Shown piece by piece: positions 54,366 through 63,645 of a stretch of 64,000 nucleotides of DNA. This DNA is from Flavobacterium sp. N502540 (GTDB lineage: Bacteria > Bacteroidota > Bacteroidia > Flavobacteriales > Flavobacteriaceae): assembly GCF_025947365.1 (NCBI RefSeq), contig NZ_CP110012.1:248001-312000 (forward strand), given 5' to 3'. The notes under the pieces were generated by a model. The model was not told where the DNA came from, did no database searches, and saw nothing but the letters and a program-made list of their open reading frames with translations. The stretch's first letter is position 1; every line of letters begins with the position of its first letter. Both the position numbers and the translations under genes were made by a program.

Positions 54366-56348
54366 ATGGCAACAAATATAAATACTATTCTGAGCTGGTT
54401 CAAAACCAGATCAAAGCCTACACAAAAGCAATTCCACGCTACATGGTTAAGCTTTTGGCATAAAGATGAGCCGATTCCACAAGCCTCTATTTCTAATTTA
54501 ACCACAACTTTAGACACAAAAACGGATCAATCTCAGTTTGACGCTCATATCACAGACGATAACGCTCATGCTACTACTTTTGAAAAAAAATTAGATAAAG
54601 GTGATTACAACGGAACAGCGCAACATTTAAAAAATGATATTAATTCTGTAATATCAAAGTTGGATAATAATTACTATACGATTCCAAAAATAGATAGTAA
54701 AATTTCTGAAAAACAGGATATGCTAACTGATGTAAACTTTGGCACATTCCAAAACACATTAACAACAGTAAGCTCAATTTCTGATACTGATAAAATTCAC
54801 TTTCTCGCGGGTAAATTAACTCGCATAATCTCGTGGACAAACTTTAAAAATTTGTTCAAAACAATAAACGGGAATTCCATTTTTGGTACTGGCGATGTAA
54901 TTTTAGGAGACATGACAACTGATACAGACCAATCTGTATCAGGAATCAAAACTTTTCTAAATGGAAAATTTGGTCTGAGAAATGTCGCTAATACTTTTTC
55001 TTCTTTCTTTACAAATATTAATACAGCTTCTAGAACATACACTTTACCTGATAAAAGTGGAACGATAGCAATGACATCTGATTTGCCAGCTACCATCATA
55101 AATAGCGGTCTCCAAAATCGCTTAACAAAATATAACTCCGCAAACGAGATACGTCAGAGCAGATTAACTGACAATGGAGATTATTTTGGTATCGATACTG
55201 TTAACATACCTACAAAAGACATTACTCTATCTTATAATTCAAACAGAACAATTGGCATTGAATTGTCTGATAGTACTACAGTAGGGAGAGAACTTTCTGT
55301 AGCTGCCGGCAGCACTGTTAACTATACTTTAAATCCAAATATTACCGTAACTTCCGATCCAATATCAAATTACAGAGTTATAGGTTCAGGTTATAATGGC
55401 AAAGTCTATATAGCTGGTTGGAATATGAATATTTATTCTTCTGATAATGGTAATTTATTTACTTCTCTTGGATTTCGTGCTGGAGGTACTGGACAAGAAT
55501 GTACTGGAATATGTGGTGGCCCGAATGATGAAATATATTATACGAATTATGACGGTATATTTTTCAAAAAAGTTGGAACATCAACTGCCAATGTCATGAA
55601 TATATCATTCCCATCCGCAACTAAAACTTTTATTTGCGTAGCTCGAAATGGAAATGTTTACATAACAAGTAACGGTGGTAAAATATATCTGCAAACAGGA
55701 GGAATTGGAAATTTTGAAGCTTTACCAGAACCAAATAGACCTTATACTGGTATATGTAGTGCCCCTAATGGTGATATCTATACATGTACTGATAATGGTG
55801 ATATCTATGTAAGGGTTTTAGGAATTGATAATTTCGTTGCATTGGGTCAAACAAGAAGAGCCTGGAATGGAATATGTTCAACAAATAACGGCGATATATA
55901 TGCTTGTGTATCTAATGGAGACATATATAAGCGTTTCTCAGGAACTGCTAATTTCATAGCATTGAATCAAACAAATAGATCTTGGCGAGGAATTGCCTCA
56001 GGCAACAATATGACAATGTTTAGTTTCTTGTACGAATCTAATATCTTTAAATTAAATACCAATTCACTAGGAACCAACGATTTAAACGGCGGCAAATTAA
56101 CCCTTAAATCAGGAACAGGTAAAGGTACGGGAAAAAACAGCATCGAATTTTACACTGGCCAAAAAACGATTTCCGGAACTGACATGCAGATAGAAACATT
56201 ACGATTTTACATAGACGAAAACGGATTTTTTGTTTATTTAACTCCTCCAATTTATACAAGTGATACAGCCGCAGATGAAGATACTAATCTTCCTTCAGGC
56301 GCGTATTATAAAATAACCGGAAATCGTACACTTTTTCAAAAACCTTAA
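54366..56348 (+). CDS. Tail fibre with propeller-like GDIY repeats
   Basis: 660 residues. The N-terminal module is nearly the same as in the 23739 fibre (TILSWFKTRSKPTQKQF, SFWHKDEPIP). Residues about 300-560 contain at least four repeats of the kind GICSxxNGDIYxCxxNGDIYxR, close to tectonin or Kelch-like propellers that bind sugars. The region 165-240 has a TINGNSIFGTGDVIL fibre segment and a TIAMTSD motif. The end is a short compact tip. It is bracketed by 52-bp direct repeats, suggesting a recently inserted or exchangeable cassette. Confidence 0.78.
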   Translation: MATNINTILSWFKTRSKPTQKQFHATWLSFWHKDEPIPQASISNLTTTLDTKTDQSQFDAHITDDNAHATTFEKKLDKGDYNGTAQHLKNDINSVISKLDNNYYTIPKIDSKISEKQDMLTDVNFGTFQNTLTTVSSISDTDKIHFLAGKLTRIISWTNFKNLFKTINGNSIFGTGDVILGDMTTDTDQSVSGIKTFLNGKFGLRNVANTFSSFFTNINTASRTYTLPDKSGTIAMTSDLPATIINSGLQNRLTKYNSANEIRQSRLTDNGDYFGIDTVNIPTKDITLSYNSNRTIGIELSDSTTVGRELSVAAGSTVNYTLNPNITVTSDPISNYRVIGSGYNGKVYIAGWNMNIYSSDNGNLFTSLGFRAGGTGQECTGICGGPNDEIYYTNYDGIFFKKVGTSTANVMNISFPSATKTFICVARNGNVYITSNGGKIYLQTGGIGNFEALPEPNRPYTGICSAPNGDIYTCTDNGDIYVRVLGIDNFVALGQTRRAWNGICSTNNGDIYACVSNGDIYKRFSGTANFIALNQTNRSWRGIASGNNMTMFSFLYESNIFKLNTNSLGTNDLNGGKLTLKSGTGKGTGKNSIEFYTGQKTISGTDMQIETLRFYIDENGFFVYLTPPIYTSDTAADEDTNLPSGAYYKITGNRTLFQKP

Positions 56349-56359
56349 ATTTATATTTT

Positions 56360-56411
56360 TTTTCAAAAGAATCCTCATCACGATTGACCCCAGATACCAT
56401 GTTGAAGAATA
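56360..56411 (+). repeat. 52-bp direct repeat, right copy
   Basis: Identical to 54267-54318. It no longer codes for a protein here, being a fragment of the holin 3' end left 11 bases beyond the fibre stop. Confidence 0.95.
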
Positions 56412-56490
56412 GATTTAGTATACTCCGTTCATTTTTATAAAAATCCATGATTTTTTTATAACTATCGAAGTAACTGTTATAAAATTAAAA

Positions 56491-56516
56491 CCCCTCTTAC
56501 AAAACCGTAAGAGGGG
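56491..56516 (-). terminator. Terminator of the btu operon
   Basis: CCCCTCTTAC pairs perfectly with GTAAGAGGGG across six bases. On the minus strand it is followed by TTTTAATTTT, ending the 63.3-56.5 kb operon. Confidence 0.85.
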
Positions 56517-56551
56517 CTATATTTATACATTTTACATCTCACATTTTAAAC

Positions 56552-58822
56552 CTACTTCTTAATAAATTTCTGAACATAGTTTGCTTTATCAGTCACTATA
56601 TTGATGATGTACATACCATTGGCAAAATCTCTAACATTAATCTGATTGTTATTGATCTGAGCGTTAATTAATTTGCCTGAAATATCATAGACAGTTACTT
56701 TTAACACCTCATCTTCTGTTCTAATGTTCAATACATCTGAAACCGGGTTTGGATAAACTGCCAGTTCTAATTTCGTGAATTCACCGGTACCTAAATTGGT
56801 TGTTGTATTTACAATGATTGATTTTTCAACCCATTTACCATTGGAATTAAAACGAATCACCACTGTTGCAGTACCCTGGGTTTTTGGAGTCAGAACTAAT
56901 TCGTCATTCACATTTATTACAGCCGAAACAACCTCTGTATCACTAACAGATTTTACAGATTTCACGATCGCTGCCGACAAATTATCAGCATCCGAGACAA
57001 TGTTTTTTAAATCGATTACAGTTGATTCTTTTATCGAAACTTCCGAAGGCAAAGTACTGCTCACCACAGGCGCGATATTGTCCGGAAAAACGATCGTGCC
57101 GGGAAACCAATAGTAGTCGTCTAAAACTCTTGTCTGAGTTAGATTTCCTGTACGATCAAAAATATGAACCCAGTTTTTCTGAAAATGTGCTCCAAATCCG
57201 TTTTCTGTAGTATTGAGAATCAGCTCATCTGAAACCGGATCAATACGCAGTGCGGCACCATAAGGGATTTGTTTAAAAGCATCTGTCTGACCCGGAATCG
57301 TTGCAAAATTCTCATTAAAGCTTTTTGAAGTAATATCAAATTTTACAATTTTTGTTCCTGAAGTAAAAGAACTGATCGCGTTTATCCAAAACAAAGCATT
57401 CTCCTGAGTACTATACGTAAAACTCCCCGCGTTCCAGGCTCCCCAGGAACCCAAATATTTGGTTGTTGGAATTGCATATTCGGTCACAGTAAAAGTTATA
57501 GCATTAATATTGATTAGCTTTTGATCCTGAATTCCCCATACACTTCCGTCTTTGGCCTGAACTACTGAGTGGAATTTACCGGTAATAGTCTTAATCAAAG
57601 TATTAGTAGCAGGATCGATTATCAGCATTCCTCCACTTTGTGTTACTGCAAATACATACTGAGACGTACGAATCATATTACCAACCTGTCCTGCAGTACC
57701 TGTGCCTGCTAATAAACTCCCTACCTTCAGATTGGCAATATCAAAAAGATAAATACCTTTTGAAGTACCAATATATCCAGTGTTTTCATTAACTCCGACA
57801 AACGAACGTCCATCTGCTCCAATGTTTGCAAATCCGGCAATTTTCTTCATGTTTTTTGCATTGGCAACAACCAATCTTCCGCCTGGACTAAAATTTTGAT
57901 CTCCTCCGCTTGCTGCCTGTTTGGAAATAAAATAAAAATTATCTCCGTAAATTGTTCCATAACAAGTGGTCACGCCAAAGGTTTCATTGTTGTTCGCTAC
58001 ACTATAAATTCGGTAATTAGTACTTCCGTCTTTATTAATAAAATTCACAGAACCATTGGTATGTCCGAACCAATCTTCGTTTACCATAAAAAATCCATTT
58101 GTAAAATCTGTTGCTTCTACATAAGGTACAACCGGGGTAAAAGTTCCGGCAATAGGAAGCACATTTTTAGAGGGTGCGTAATTCCAAACATCCCAGGAAT
58201 CATTTTGCAGAATACGACCAGATGCCCCCGTACTTACAGCAGTAAAATCAGTATCGGCAGGATTTTTTCCCCAATACGTCCATTCTCCATTTGTCCATCC
58301 GGATTGCCAATGATCGTTTGTATCTATTGCTGTGTAGCTGTCAAAGTCGTAAGCAGTCGTATTCACAAAACCATTTGCTGGATAAAGAGGATAAGCATAA
58401 TCTGTGCCTTTATAAAGTCCGATCGTTTTAATTCCATTCAGATCAAAACCCAATCCTCCTACCGAAGATCCTGTTTGAGTTCCTTTATACAAGAGAGCGA
58501 AAAAACGACGGTCCGCTTTTAGTATGGCTTTCAACATGTCTTCTCCTGTGGCGGTACCCTCCCATCTGAATCCCCAGACTAAAGCATCGGTATTTTTACC
58601 ATCATTCCACTGCACCACAAATGCTGCCCGATTAGAGCCGGTACCTATCCAATACTTAATATCATCAAAGGTTGTCGCAGCAGTCGTGTTTTTGGCAATT
58701 TTATTTTTCGCTGCTGTTTGTTTATTATTATTTAGAATTGTGCCCTCCAATACTACCTGCCCACGCATAAAAACGACAGAAAAGAACATCAATAATAACA
58801 AGTAATTTTTCTTCATATTCAA
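56552..58822 (-). CDS. T9SS-exported protein with DUF5074-like propeller
   Basis: 756 residues with a signal peptide (VVFMRGQ). The N-terminal part (FVVQWNDGKNTDALVWGFRWEG) occurs in cobalamin-locus surface proteins. The middle (about 240-560) is a DUF5074/YncE-like beta-propeller (TNLKV..., KGIYLFDIANLK). The last 75 residues (LAVYPNPVSDVLNIRTED, ANGMYIINIVTDKANYVQKFIKK) are a type A T9SS sorting domain, so the protein is secreted to the surface. It is the last gene of a riboswitch-controlled operon, so it likely captures B12 or related corrinoids. Confidence 0.8.
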   Translation of the reverse strand: MNMKKNYLLLLMFFSVVFMRGQVVLEGTILNNNKQTAAKNKIAKNTTAATTFDDIKYWIGTGSNRAAFVVQWNDGKNTDALVWGFRWEGTATGEDMLKAILKADRRFFALLYKGTQTGSSVGGLGFDLNGIKTIGLYKGTDYAYPLYPANGFVNTTAYDFDSYTAIDTNDHWQSGWTNGEWTYWGKNPADTDFTAVSTGASGRILQNDSWDVWNYAPSKNVLPIAGTFTPVVPYVEATDFTNGFFMVNEDWFGHTNGSVNFINKDGSTNYRIYSVANNNETFGVTTCYGTIYGDNFYFISKQAASGGDQNFSPGGRLVVANAKNMKKIAGFANIGADGRSFVGVNENTGYIGTSKGIYLFDIANLKVGSLLAGTGTAGQVGNMIRTSQYVFAVTQSGGMLIIDPATNTLIKTITGKFHSVVQAKDGSVWGIQDQKLININAITFTVTEYAIPTTKYLGSWGAWNAGSFTYSTQENALFWINAISSFTSGTKIVKFDITSKSFNENFATIPGQTDAFKQIPYGAALRIDPVSDELILNTTENGFGAHFQKNWVHIFDRTGNLTQTRVLDDYYWFPGTIVFPDNIAPVVSSTLPSEVSIKESTVIDLKNIVSDADNLSAAIVKSVKSVSDTEVVSAVINVNDELVLTPKTQGTATVVIRFNSNGKWVEKSIIVNTTTNLGTGEFTKLELAVYPNPVSDVLNIRTEDEVLKVTVYDISGKLINAQINNNQINVRDFANGMYIINIVTDKANYVQKFIKK

Positions 58823-58840
58823 TTTAATTTTAATTTTTTA

Positions 58841-60052
58841 TTATTTAAGATACAAGTCATAAGCTCCCGCAACATCTGTAGAAACTTCTCCCAGCCAACC
58901 TGCTTCCTGATTGATTGCTGTATGTATTTTGACGAAATCTATTCCGGGAAGTTTTACATATTTTCCGTTTTTGTCAACGGCCCAGGAAATGTCAATATTA
59001 GAACCTTCGTCACCATTGGGTGCATTATCTGCATAACCAAAATCAAATCCTGTACCTACCCAATAGTTTCCGGTACCACTTTGATCATAAAAATTATCTT
59101 TAATTCGGGTTCCTTTCAAGGTATAAGAAGCCTCCGAAATCCATAACGGATAATAACTTTGCTCGTGAAATCCGTTTTTGGTTTTATATCCTGAATTCCC
59201 CTGATTGTCTTCCCATTTAATGTACTGTACATCGGTCTGCCAAAAATCCTGACCTGCAACAGCCGGTTTGTTAGGATCCGGTTTGAAATAAGTCACACTA
59301 TAGTTCTTCACGGTAGTACTTTTAAAATATTCACTTCCGGCTATTTCGTACCATTCGTCCTCGTCGGGCTTCCCATTTTTATTTTTATCGTAAGCCACCA
59401 GAATAATTCCGGGTTCACAAGATCCTGAACGAGTTTCCTTGGTATCATTAGCCCAAAATGCATTTCCTAAAATTTTAAAATCACGGCCATTCCCATTTGG
59501 AATTGTATGATCAAAACCAAATACAACATACCCTCCAAACCCTCCTAAAGAAATCATACTGGCATTAGAACCAACAAGTGACTTTTTTGCGGCATTGATC
59601 AAATTACTTTCGGTATTTCCCGGTGCGTATAAGGGAAGTTCATTGGTAAACTGGCCGACTCCGGGACGAAATTCCAGTACATTAGAGATGTATTTACTAT
59701 AATTTCCAGTTTCTTTTGTTACGTTAATAATCGATTGGAATGTTTTTACAACACCATTGGTCTCCACTTTTAACGTTAAGGGGTAATTCTTTGCATACGG
59801 ACTGATAAAATCCAGTTGAAGGCTTTCTGAGATCACTGAATCTTTAATACTCCAGGTTAATTTTGAATTACTATTTAATTTTAAATCAATATTGAGCACT
59901 TTAAAACGATCTATCGTATAGGATTCTTTTAGTATTTCTCCAAAATTTTCATTTTCCGCTTCTTCTTCCCGATCCGTTCCACAGGAAATAAATCCCAATA
60001 AAAGAGTTAAAACTAGTGCGCATTTTAAAAATGCGAAAGGGGCTTTTTTCAT
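58841..60052 (-). CDS. Surface lipoprotein of the B12 operon
   Basis: 403 residues with an SPII signal (GFISC). Residues about 40-115 look like a PKD-like or Ig-like domain. The rest (VVFGFDHTIPNGNGRDFKILGNAF, ISEASYTLKGTRIKDNF, IDFVKIHTAIN) forms a beta-sandwich resembling the cell surface proteins found in Bacteroidota cobalamin loci. A DKNKNGKPDEDE run fits a calcium-binding loop. It probably assists BtuB in corrinoid capture, by context. Confidence 0.65.
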   Translation of the reverse strand: MKKAPFAFLKCALVLTLLLGFISCGTDREEEAENENFGEILKESYTIDRFKVLNIDLKLNSNSKLTWSIKDSVISESLQLDFISPYAKNYPLTLKVETNGVVKTFQSIINVTKETGNYSKYISNVLEFRPGVGQFTNELPLYAPGNTESNLINAAKKSLVGSNASMISLGGFGGYVVFGFDHTIPNGNGRDFKILGNAFWANDTKETRSGSCEPGIILVAYDKNKNGKPDEDEWYEIAGSEYFKSTTVKNYSVTYFKPDPNKPAVAGQDFWQTDVQYIKWEDNQGNSGYKTKNGFHEQSYYPLWISEASYTLKGTRIKDNFYDQSGTGNYWVGTGFDFGYADNAPNGDEGSNIDISWAVDKNGKYVKLPGIDFVKIHTAINQEAGWLGEVSTDVAGAYDLYLK

Positions 60053-60149
60053 ATTTTTTTATTTTTATTCTTTAATGACAAATGATTGCTGAGGTACAAC
60101 AAAATAAATTTCCAGTGAGCGTAACATCTAATTCTTTACTCTTCACAAC

Positions 60150-61295
60150 TTACTTTTTAGTTATAAAAGCAATATGTGCCGGAATATTACCTGCCGTAGT
60201 TTTCCATTTTAATTTTCCTTCGGGAGTGAAACAATAGATGTAACCTGTGACTACATAATTTTGGGCATCGGTAATATATATTTCTTTCGTTTCGGGATTT
60301 ACCTGTAAACCATAGGGAATCATGATATGTTTATCTGTACCATCTGTAATTATTTTGTCGTTAATCACTTTTTTAGTCTTTGTATCTAATATTCCGTACG
60401 TAACCTTATTACTGTTGGTCAGATAGCTCCACGAAACACTGTAATAATAGAGCAAATCATCGACCAGACAGGTTGCTGAAACGGGAATATCAAGCTGCAT
60501 TTTCTTTTCATCCGTCTTCGTGTCAATCACAAAAAGATTAGACGGTGTGTTGTAATAATCACCTCTCGAACTCACATAAATATCACCTCTGCTGTCTACC
60601 TGCATGCTATGAAGATTAATCCCCACATCAATTTTTTTTATTTCGGTAAAAGTTTCAAGATCGATAACGGATACGGTACGGTCATAATTAGGTACTTTGT
60701 AACCTCCTGAATTGGCAACATACAATTTTCCGTTATGTACCACCATTTGTTCCGGCTGATAACCAACGGTCACTTTGCGCTTTATTTCTAATGAAGTGGT
60801 GTCAATCTCAGCAACAAATCCAATTTCGGCATTGGGATCAATGGCAACAGGGCCTGAATACGAGCTTACATAGGCTTTATTTTTGTAGAAAGTGACATAT
60901 CGACAATTCGGAATGTCTATTTTTTTGATTCGTTTTGCGGACCATTTGTCGATTACCTCAACCTTATTGGAGCAGTTGATCACCGCATACACTTTATTTC
61001 CGTAAATTTTTATGTCGTTACCTACATCCCCCAGTTCTTTTACCACTGTTGGATTGCGTTCGGAATAAATATCAGTGGTATAATTTCCGGTTCTGTAATT
61101 GAATACATCAATACTGGCACGGTTCATTCCCATATTACCTTCGTTTAAAAGGTAAAAACCTTCTATGTTGCCATCACTTCTGGGTGCAGCTACACTTTTA
61201 TCCGAAGAGGGAAAAATAGTTTCTTCTTCTCTACAGGAAACCAAAAGAAGAGCAACAAATAAACTAAGCAGGAATTGGGTACTTCTCTTTTTCAT
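60150..61295 (-). CDS. BtuG-like seven-bladed propeller lipoprotein
   Basis: 381 residues with lipobox LVSC. The body is a YncE-like propeller with repeated strand patterns (EVIDKWSAKRIKKIDIPNC, SVIDLETFTEIKKIDVGIN, FVIDTKTDEKKMQLDIPV). BtuG proteins of this shape sit on the cell surface and bind cobalamin tightly above BtuB. The gene overlaps the receptor gene by four bases and is under the same riboswitch. I name it by context; direct binding is inferred. Confidence 0.72.
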   Translation of the reverse strand: MKKRSTQFLLSLFVALLLVSCREEETIFPSSDKSVAAPRSDGNIEGFYLLNEGNMGMNRASIDVFNYRTGNYTTDIYSERNPTVVKELGDVGNDIKIYGNKVYAVINCSNKVEVIDKWSAKRIKKIDIPNCRYVTFYKNKAYVSSYSGPVAIDPNAEIGFVAEIDTTSLEIKRKVTVGYQPEQMVVHNGKLYVANSGGYKVPNYDRTVSVIDLETFTEIKKIDVGINLHSMQVDSRGDIYVSSRGDYYNTPSNLFVIDTKTDEKKMQLDIPVSATCLVDDLLYYYSVSWSYLTNSNKVTYGILDTKTKKVINDKIITDGTDKHIMIPYGLQVNPETKEIYITDAQNYVVTGYIYCFTPEGKLKWKTTAGNIPAHIAFITKK

Positions 61296-63343
61296 AGTGC
61301 AATACTGATTATAAATTTTAAAGTACGGCCCGGCATCGGATAGTTATAAATCACTTCGTACTGCTGATTCAGGGCATTGTTCAATTCGATCGTTCCTTTT
61401 ATTTTATACTGATGAAAAGAGAACATTTTCTGAACCGCCAAATCATGGGTGTACCAAGGCTGTACTTCATTAATTTTGATATTGTTTACATTTCCGTTGT
61501 AGCGTTTTCCTACATATATAAAACTGTAGTTAAAATTCCATGACTTATAATCTGCATTTAATATTCCGGATCCGCTGTGCCAGGGTGTGTAAGGAATCTG
61601 ATCTCCGTAAGAGGATAATTCCAAACCGGCAAACTTGGTGTAATCTCGACTCTCCGAATACGTATAAGTTAAATGAGTGGTCAGATTTACTTTGCCGAAA
61701 TGCATTTTCATATCCACAGCCGACTCTATTCCCTTTCCTTTCACCTGCCCGATATTAGTCATCATCCAGCGGAATAAATTTCCGGTTGGAGCGGCAATTA
61801 TTTTATCTTTAGTATTGGTATAATATCCATCGACCTGAAGAGAAAACTGATCCAGGAAGCCTTTCTCCATCGGTATATTGTAGGTAAATCCAACATCGTA
61901 CTGATTCATGTATTCGGGCCTTAAGGTACTGGAACCGACCATCGTATAATACAAATCATTAAATGTGGGCATTCGGAACATCCGTTTCGCAAAAGCTCTT
62001 ACATTAAAATCGTGGTCTTTAAAGGGTGTGTAACCCAAAAATATAGCAGGAGTAAATTCTGTTTTATCGGGAGCTTTGGCATTGTAACGCACTTCTTCCT
62101 GCACGTACGTTCCCACAACACTACCCAGAACTTTAAGACCATTCAGTCTATAGGAACTTGCCAGCGCAAACAAAGCGGTGTAGCGCTCCGGATAAGAGAA
62201 CAGGGTTTTTATACCTTTTCTGGTCGCATTAAGACGGTTGTACTGAAAATCGGTCGACAACGAAACGTCCCAAGTGGGTAGAATCTTGTACAGATTGACT
62301 GCTGAAAAATAATATTCCTGTTGGTAATAACTATCGTCAGATTGGGCGCCTTCGGTAACCACTTCACCCAGTACATTGGTGGTGTCTCTGGCTACATAAT
62401 GGGTATAATCATAGGCATATTTTGCTTTAGCCTGAAATTTATATCTTTCGCTAAGGTCTTTTATAAAAGTACCCTGCGCAAAAAAATTCTTGTCGTACTG
62501 TCTAAAACCATCCGAAAACTTATTTTCTACAATAGCGCCCGGTGCTCCTCTTTCGGAACCGTAATAATACACTTTGGCATCCCAGGTACCGTTCTTCATT
62601 TTCCCGTACAGACCAGACTCGAAACGAAATGCTTCTATATCGCTATTGTGTCTCGTAGCTGAGGTATCGTAAGCCACAGTACCGTCAAGATTGTTTCTTT
62701 TGTATCTGAATTTGTATTCTCCGTTAGATTTTATGTATTCAGAACTGGCACTCCAACTTAGTTTATCACTTAATTTCTGCTCCAACCTGAAAGAAAGATC
62801 ATTGTAATTGATAGACATGGTTTTATAACGCACTAAGAAATTGGTCTTTTTGTTATTCTCAAAAACAGGCCGTTTGGTGCGCAAATAAATAGTAGAAGCA
62901 GCTGCAAAGTCTTTGGCCGACTGAAATATTTCGCTCTTCTGACCATTATACATGGTGAGAGATTCCATATCGTCGAGGGAGTATTTTCCTAAATCCGTAA
63001 CTCCGTTCTGTGCATTTCCTAACTGAATTCCGTCATAAAAAACACCCACGTGATGTGTTCCCATGTTACGTACATCCACCGTTTTAAGTCCGCCCAAACC
63101 GCCATAATCCTTGATTTGTACTCCGGCAAAATAACGAAGTGCATCGGCAACATTGTGGCTGGCTAAATTTTCAAGCAGTATTCCTGAGAGGTTTTGTACG
63201 GGAATCACTTCCTGATAAGGTTTTGCTTTTAACAGTACTTCTTTCAAAACCTTCAGACTGTCCTTAGTAGTCTGCGAGTGAAGTACGAGGGGAGCTAACA
63301 ATACGAAAAGAAATAAAAGTAATTTTCTGGTCTTACACATCAC
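61292..63343 (-). CDS. btuB: TonB-dependent cobalamin receptor (BtuB-like)
   Basis: 683 residues with a signal peptide (LVLHSQ). The plug domain holds VIPVQNLSGILLENLASHNVADALRYFAGVQIKDYGG. The barrel contains many alternating strands up to the C-terminal PGRTLKFIISIAL with a typical final aromatic/hydrophobic strand. The cobalamin riboswitch directly upstream and the BtuG-like partner downstream support the substrate. It would move B12 across the outer membrane with TonB-ExbBD energy, encoded elsewhere. Confidence 0.85.
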   Translation of the reverse strand: MMCKTRKLLLFLFVLLAPLVLHSQTTKDSLKVLKEVLLKAKPYQEVIPVQNLSGILLENLASHNVADALRYFAGVQIKDYGGLGGLKTVDVRNMGTHHVGVFYDGIQLGNAQNGVTDLGKYSLDDMESLTMYNGQKSEIFQSAKDFAAASTIYLRTKRPVFENNKKTNFLVRYKTMSINYNDLSFRLEQKLSDKLSWSASSEYIKSNGEYKFRYKRNNLDGTVAYDTSATRHNSDIEAFRFESGLYGKMKNGTWDAKVYYYGSERGAPGAIVENKFSDGFRQYDKNFFAQGTFIKDLSERYKFQAKAKYAYDYTHYVARDTTNVLGEVVTEGAQSDDSYYQQEYYFSAVNLYKILPTWDVSLSTDFQYNRLNATRKGIKTLFSYPERYTALFALASSYRLNGLKVLGSVVGTYVQEEVRYNAKAPDKTEFTPAIFLGYTPFKDHDFNVRAFAKRMFRMPTFNDLYYTMVGSSTLRPEYMNQYDVGFTYNIPMEKGFLDQFSLQVDGYYTNTKDKIIAAPTGNLFRWMMTNIGQVKGKGIESAVDMKMHFGKVNLTTHLTYTYSESRDYTKFAGLELSSYGDQIPYTPWHSGSGILNADYKSWNFNYSFIYVGKRYNGNVNNIKINEVQPWYTHDLAVQKMFSFHQYKIKGTIELNNALNQQYEVIYNYPMPGRTLKFIISIAL

Positions 63344-63470
63344 TGATTTAATTAAATAAACTTCGGGATGTGATCGTCAAAAAAGCAATAAGGCAGGATC
63401 CCATTAAAAAATAACAGGTCCGTTTATTGTTGTTCAACTTTATTCCACGAAAGTCTTAAACTATGTGATT

Positions 63471-63645
63471 CCGGCAGGTCTCCTGACTTGTTCCATCTTT
63501 AAACAGCCTTCTCATCCCGCAAAGCGGGGCAATGGCATGAGTAACGTTAAAGACTTTTACAGAACTTACAGTAGCGGGTCTGTTCAGGATTTACACCTGA
63601 TTCCCTTTTAACTGTTTTCTCTAAAGAAAAAACAGACCTGAATCT
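63471..63645 (-). ncRNA. Cobalamin riboswitch upstream of btuB
   Basis: On the minus strand the segment shows GGGAATCAGGTGTAAATCC, then ACCCGCTACTGTAAG, an extended hairpin arm CCCCGCTTTGCGGG, and the B12 box AGTCAGGAGACCTGCC (63486-63471 on the minus strand, ending before the gene). These are the hallmark elements of the AdoCbl riboswitch. It represses the btu operon when cobalamin is plentiful. Confidence 0.93.

Noticed and set aside
20777..56348. Whole region as a complete prophage
   Set aside because: No capsid, portal, terminase, replication or integrase gene is visible, while all tail and lysis parts are.
54267..56411. 52-bp direct repeats as phage attachment sites
   Set aside because: The left copy is the coding end of the holin and the pair encloses only one fibre gene; there is no integrase. 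A duplication or recombination footprint is a better reading.
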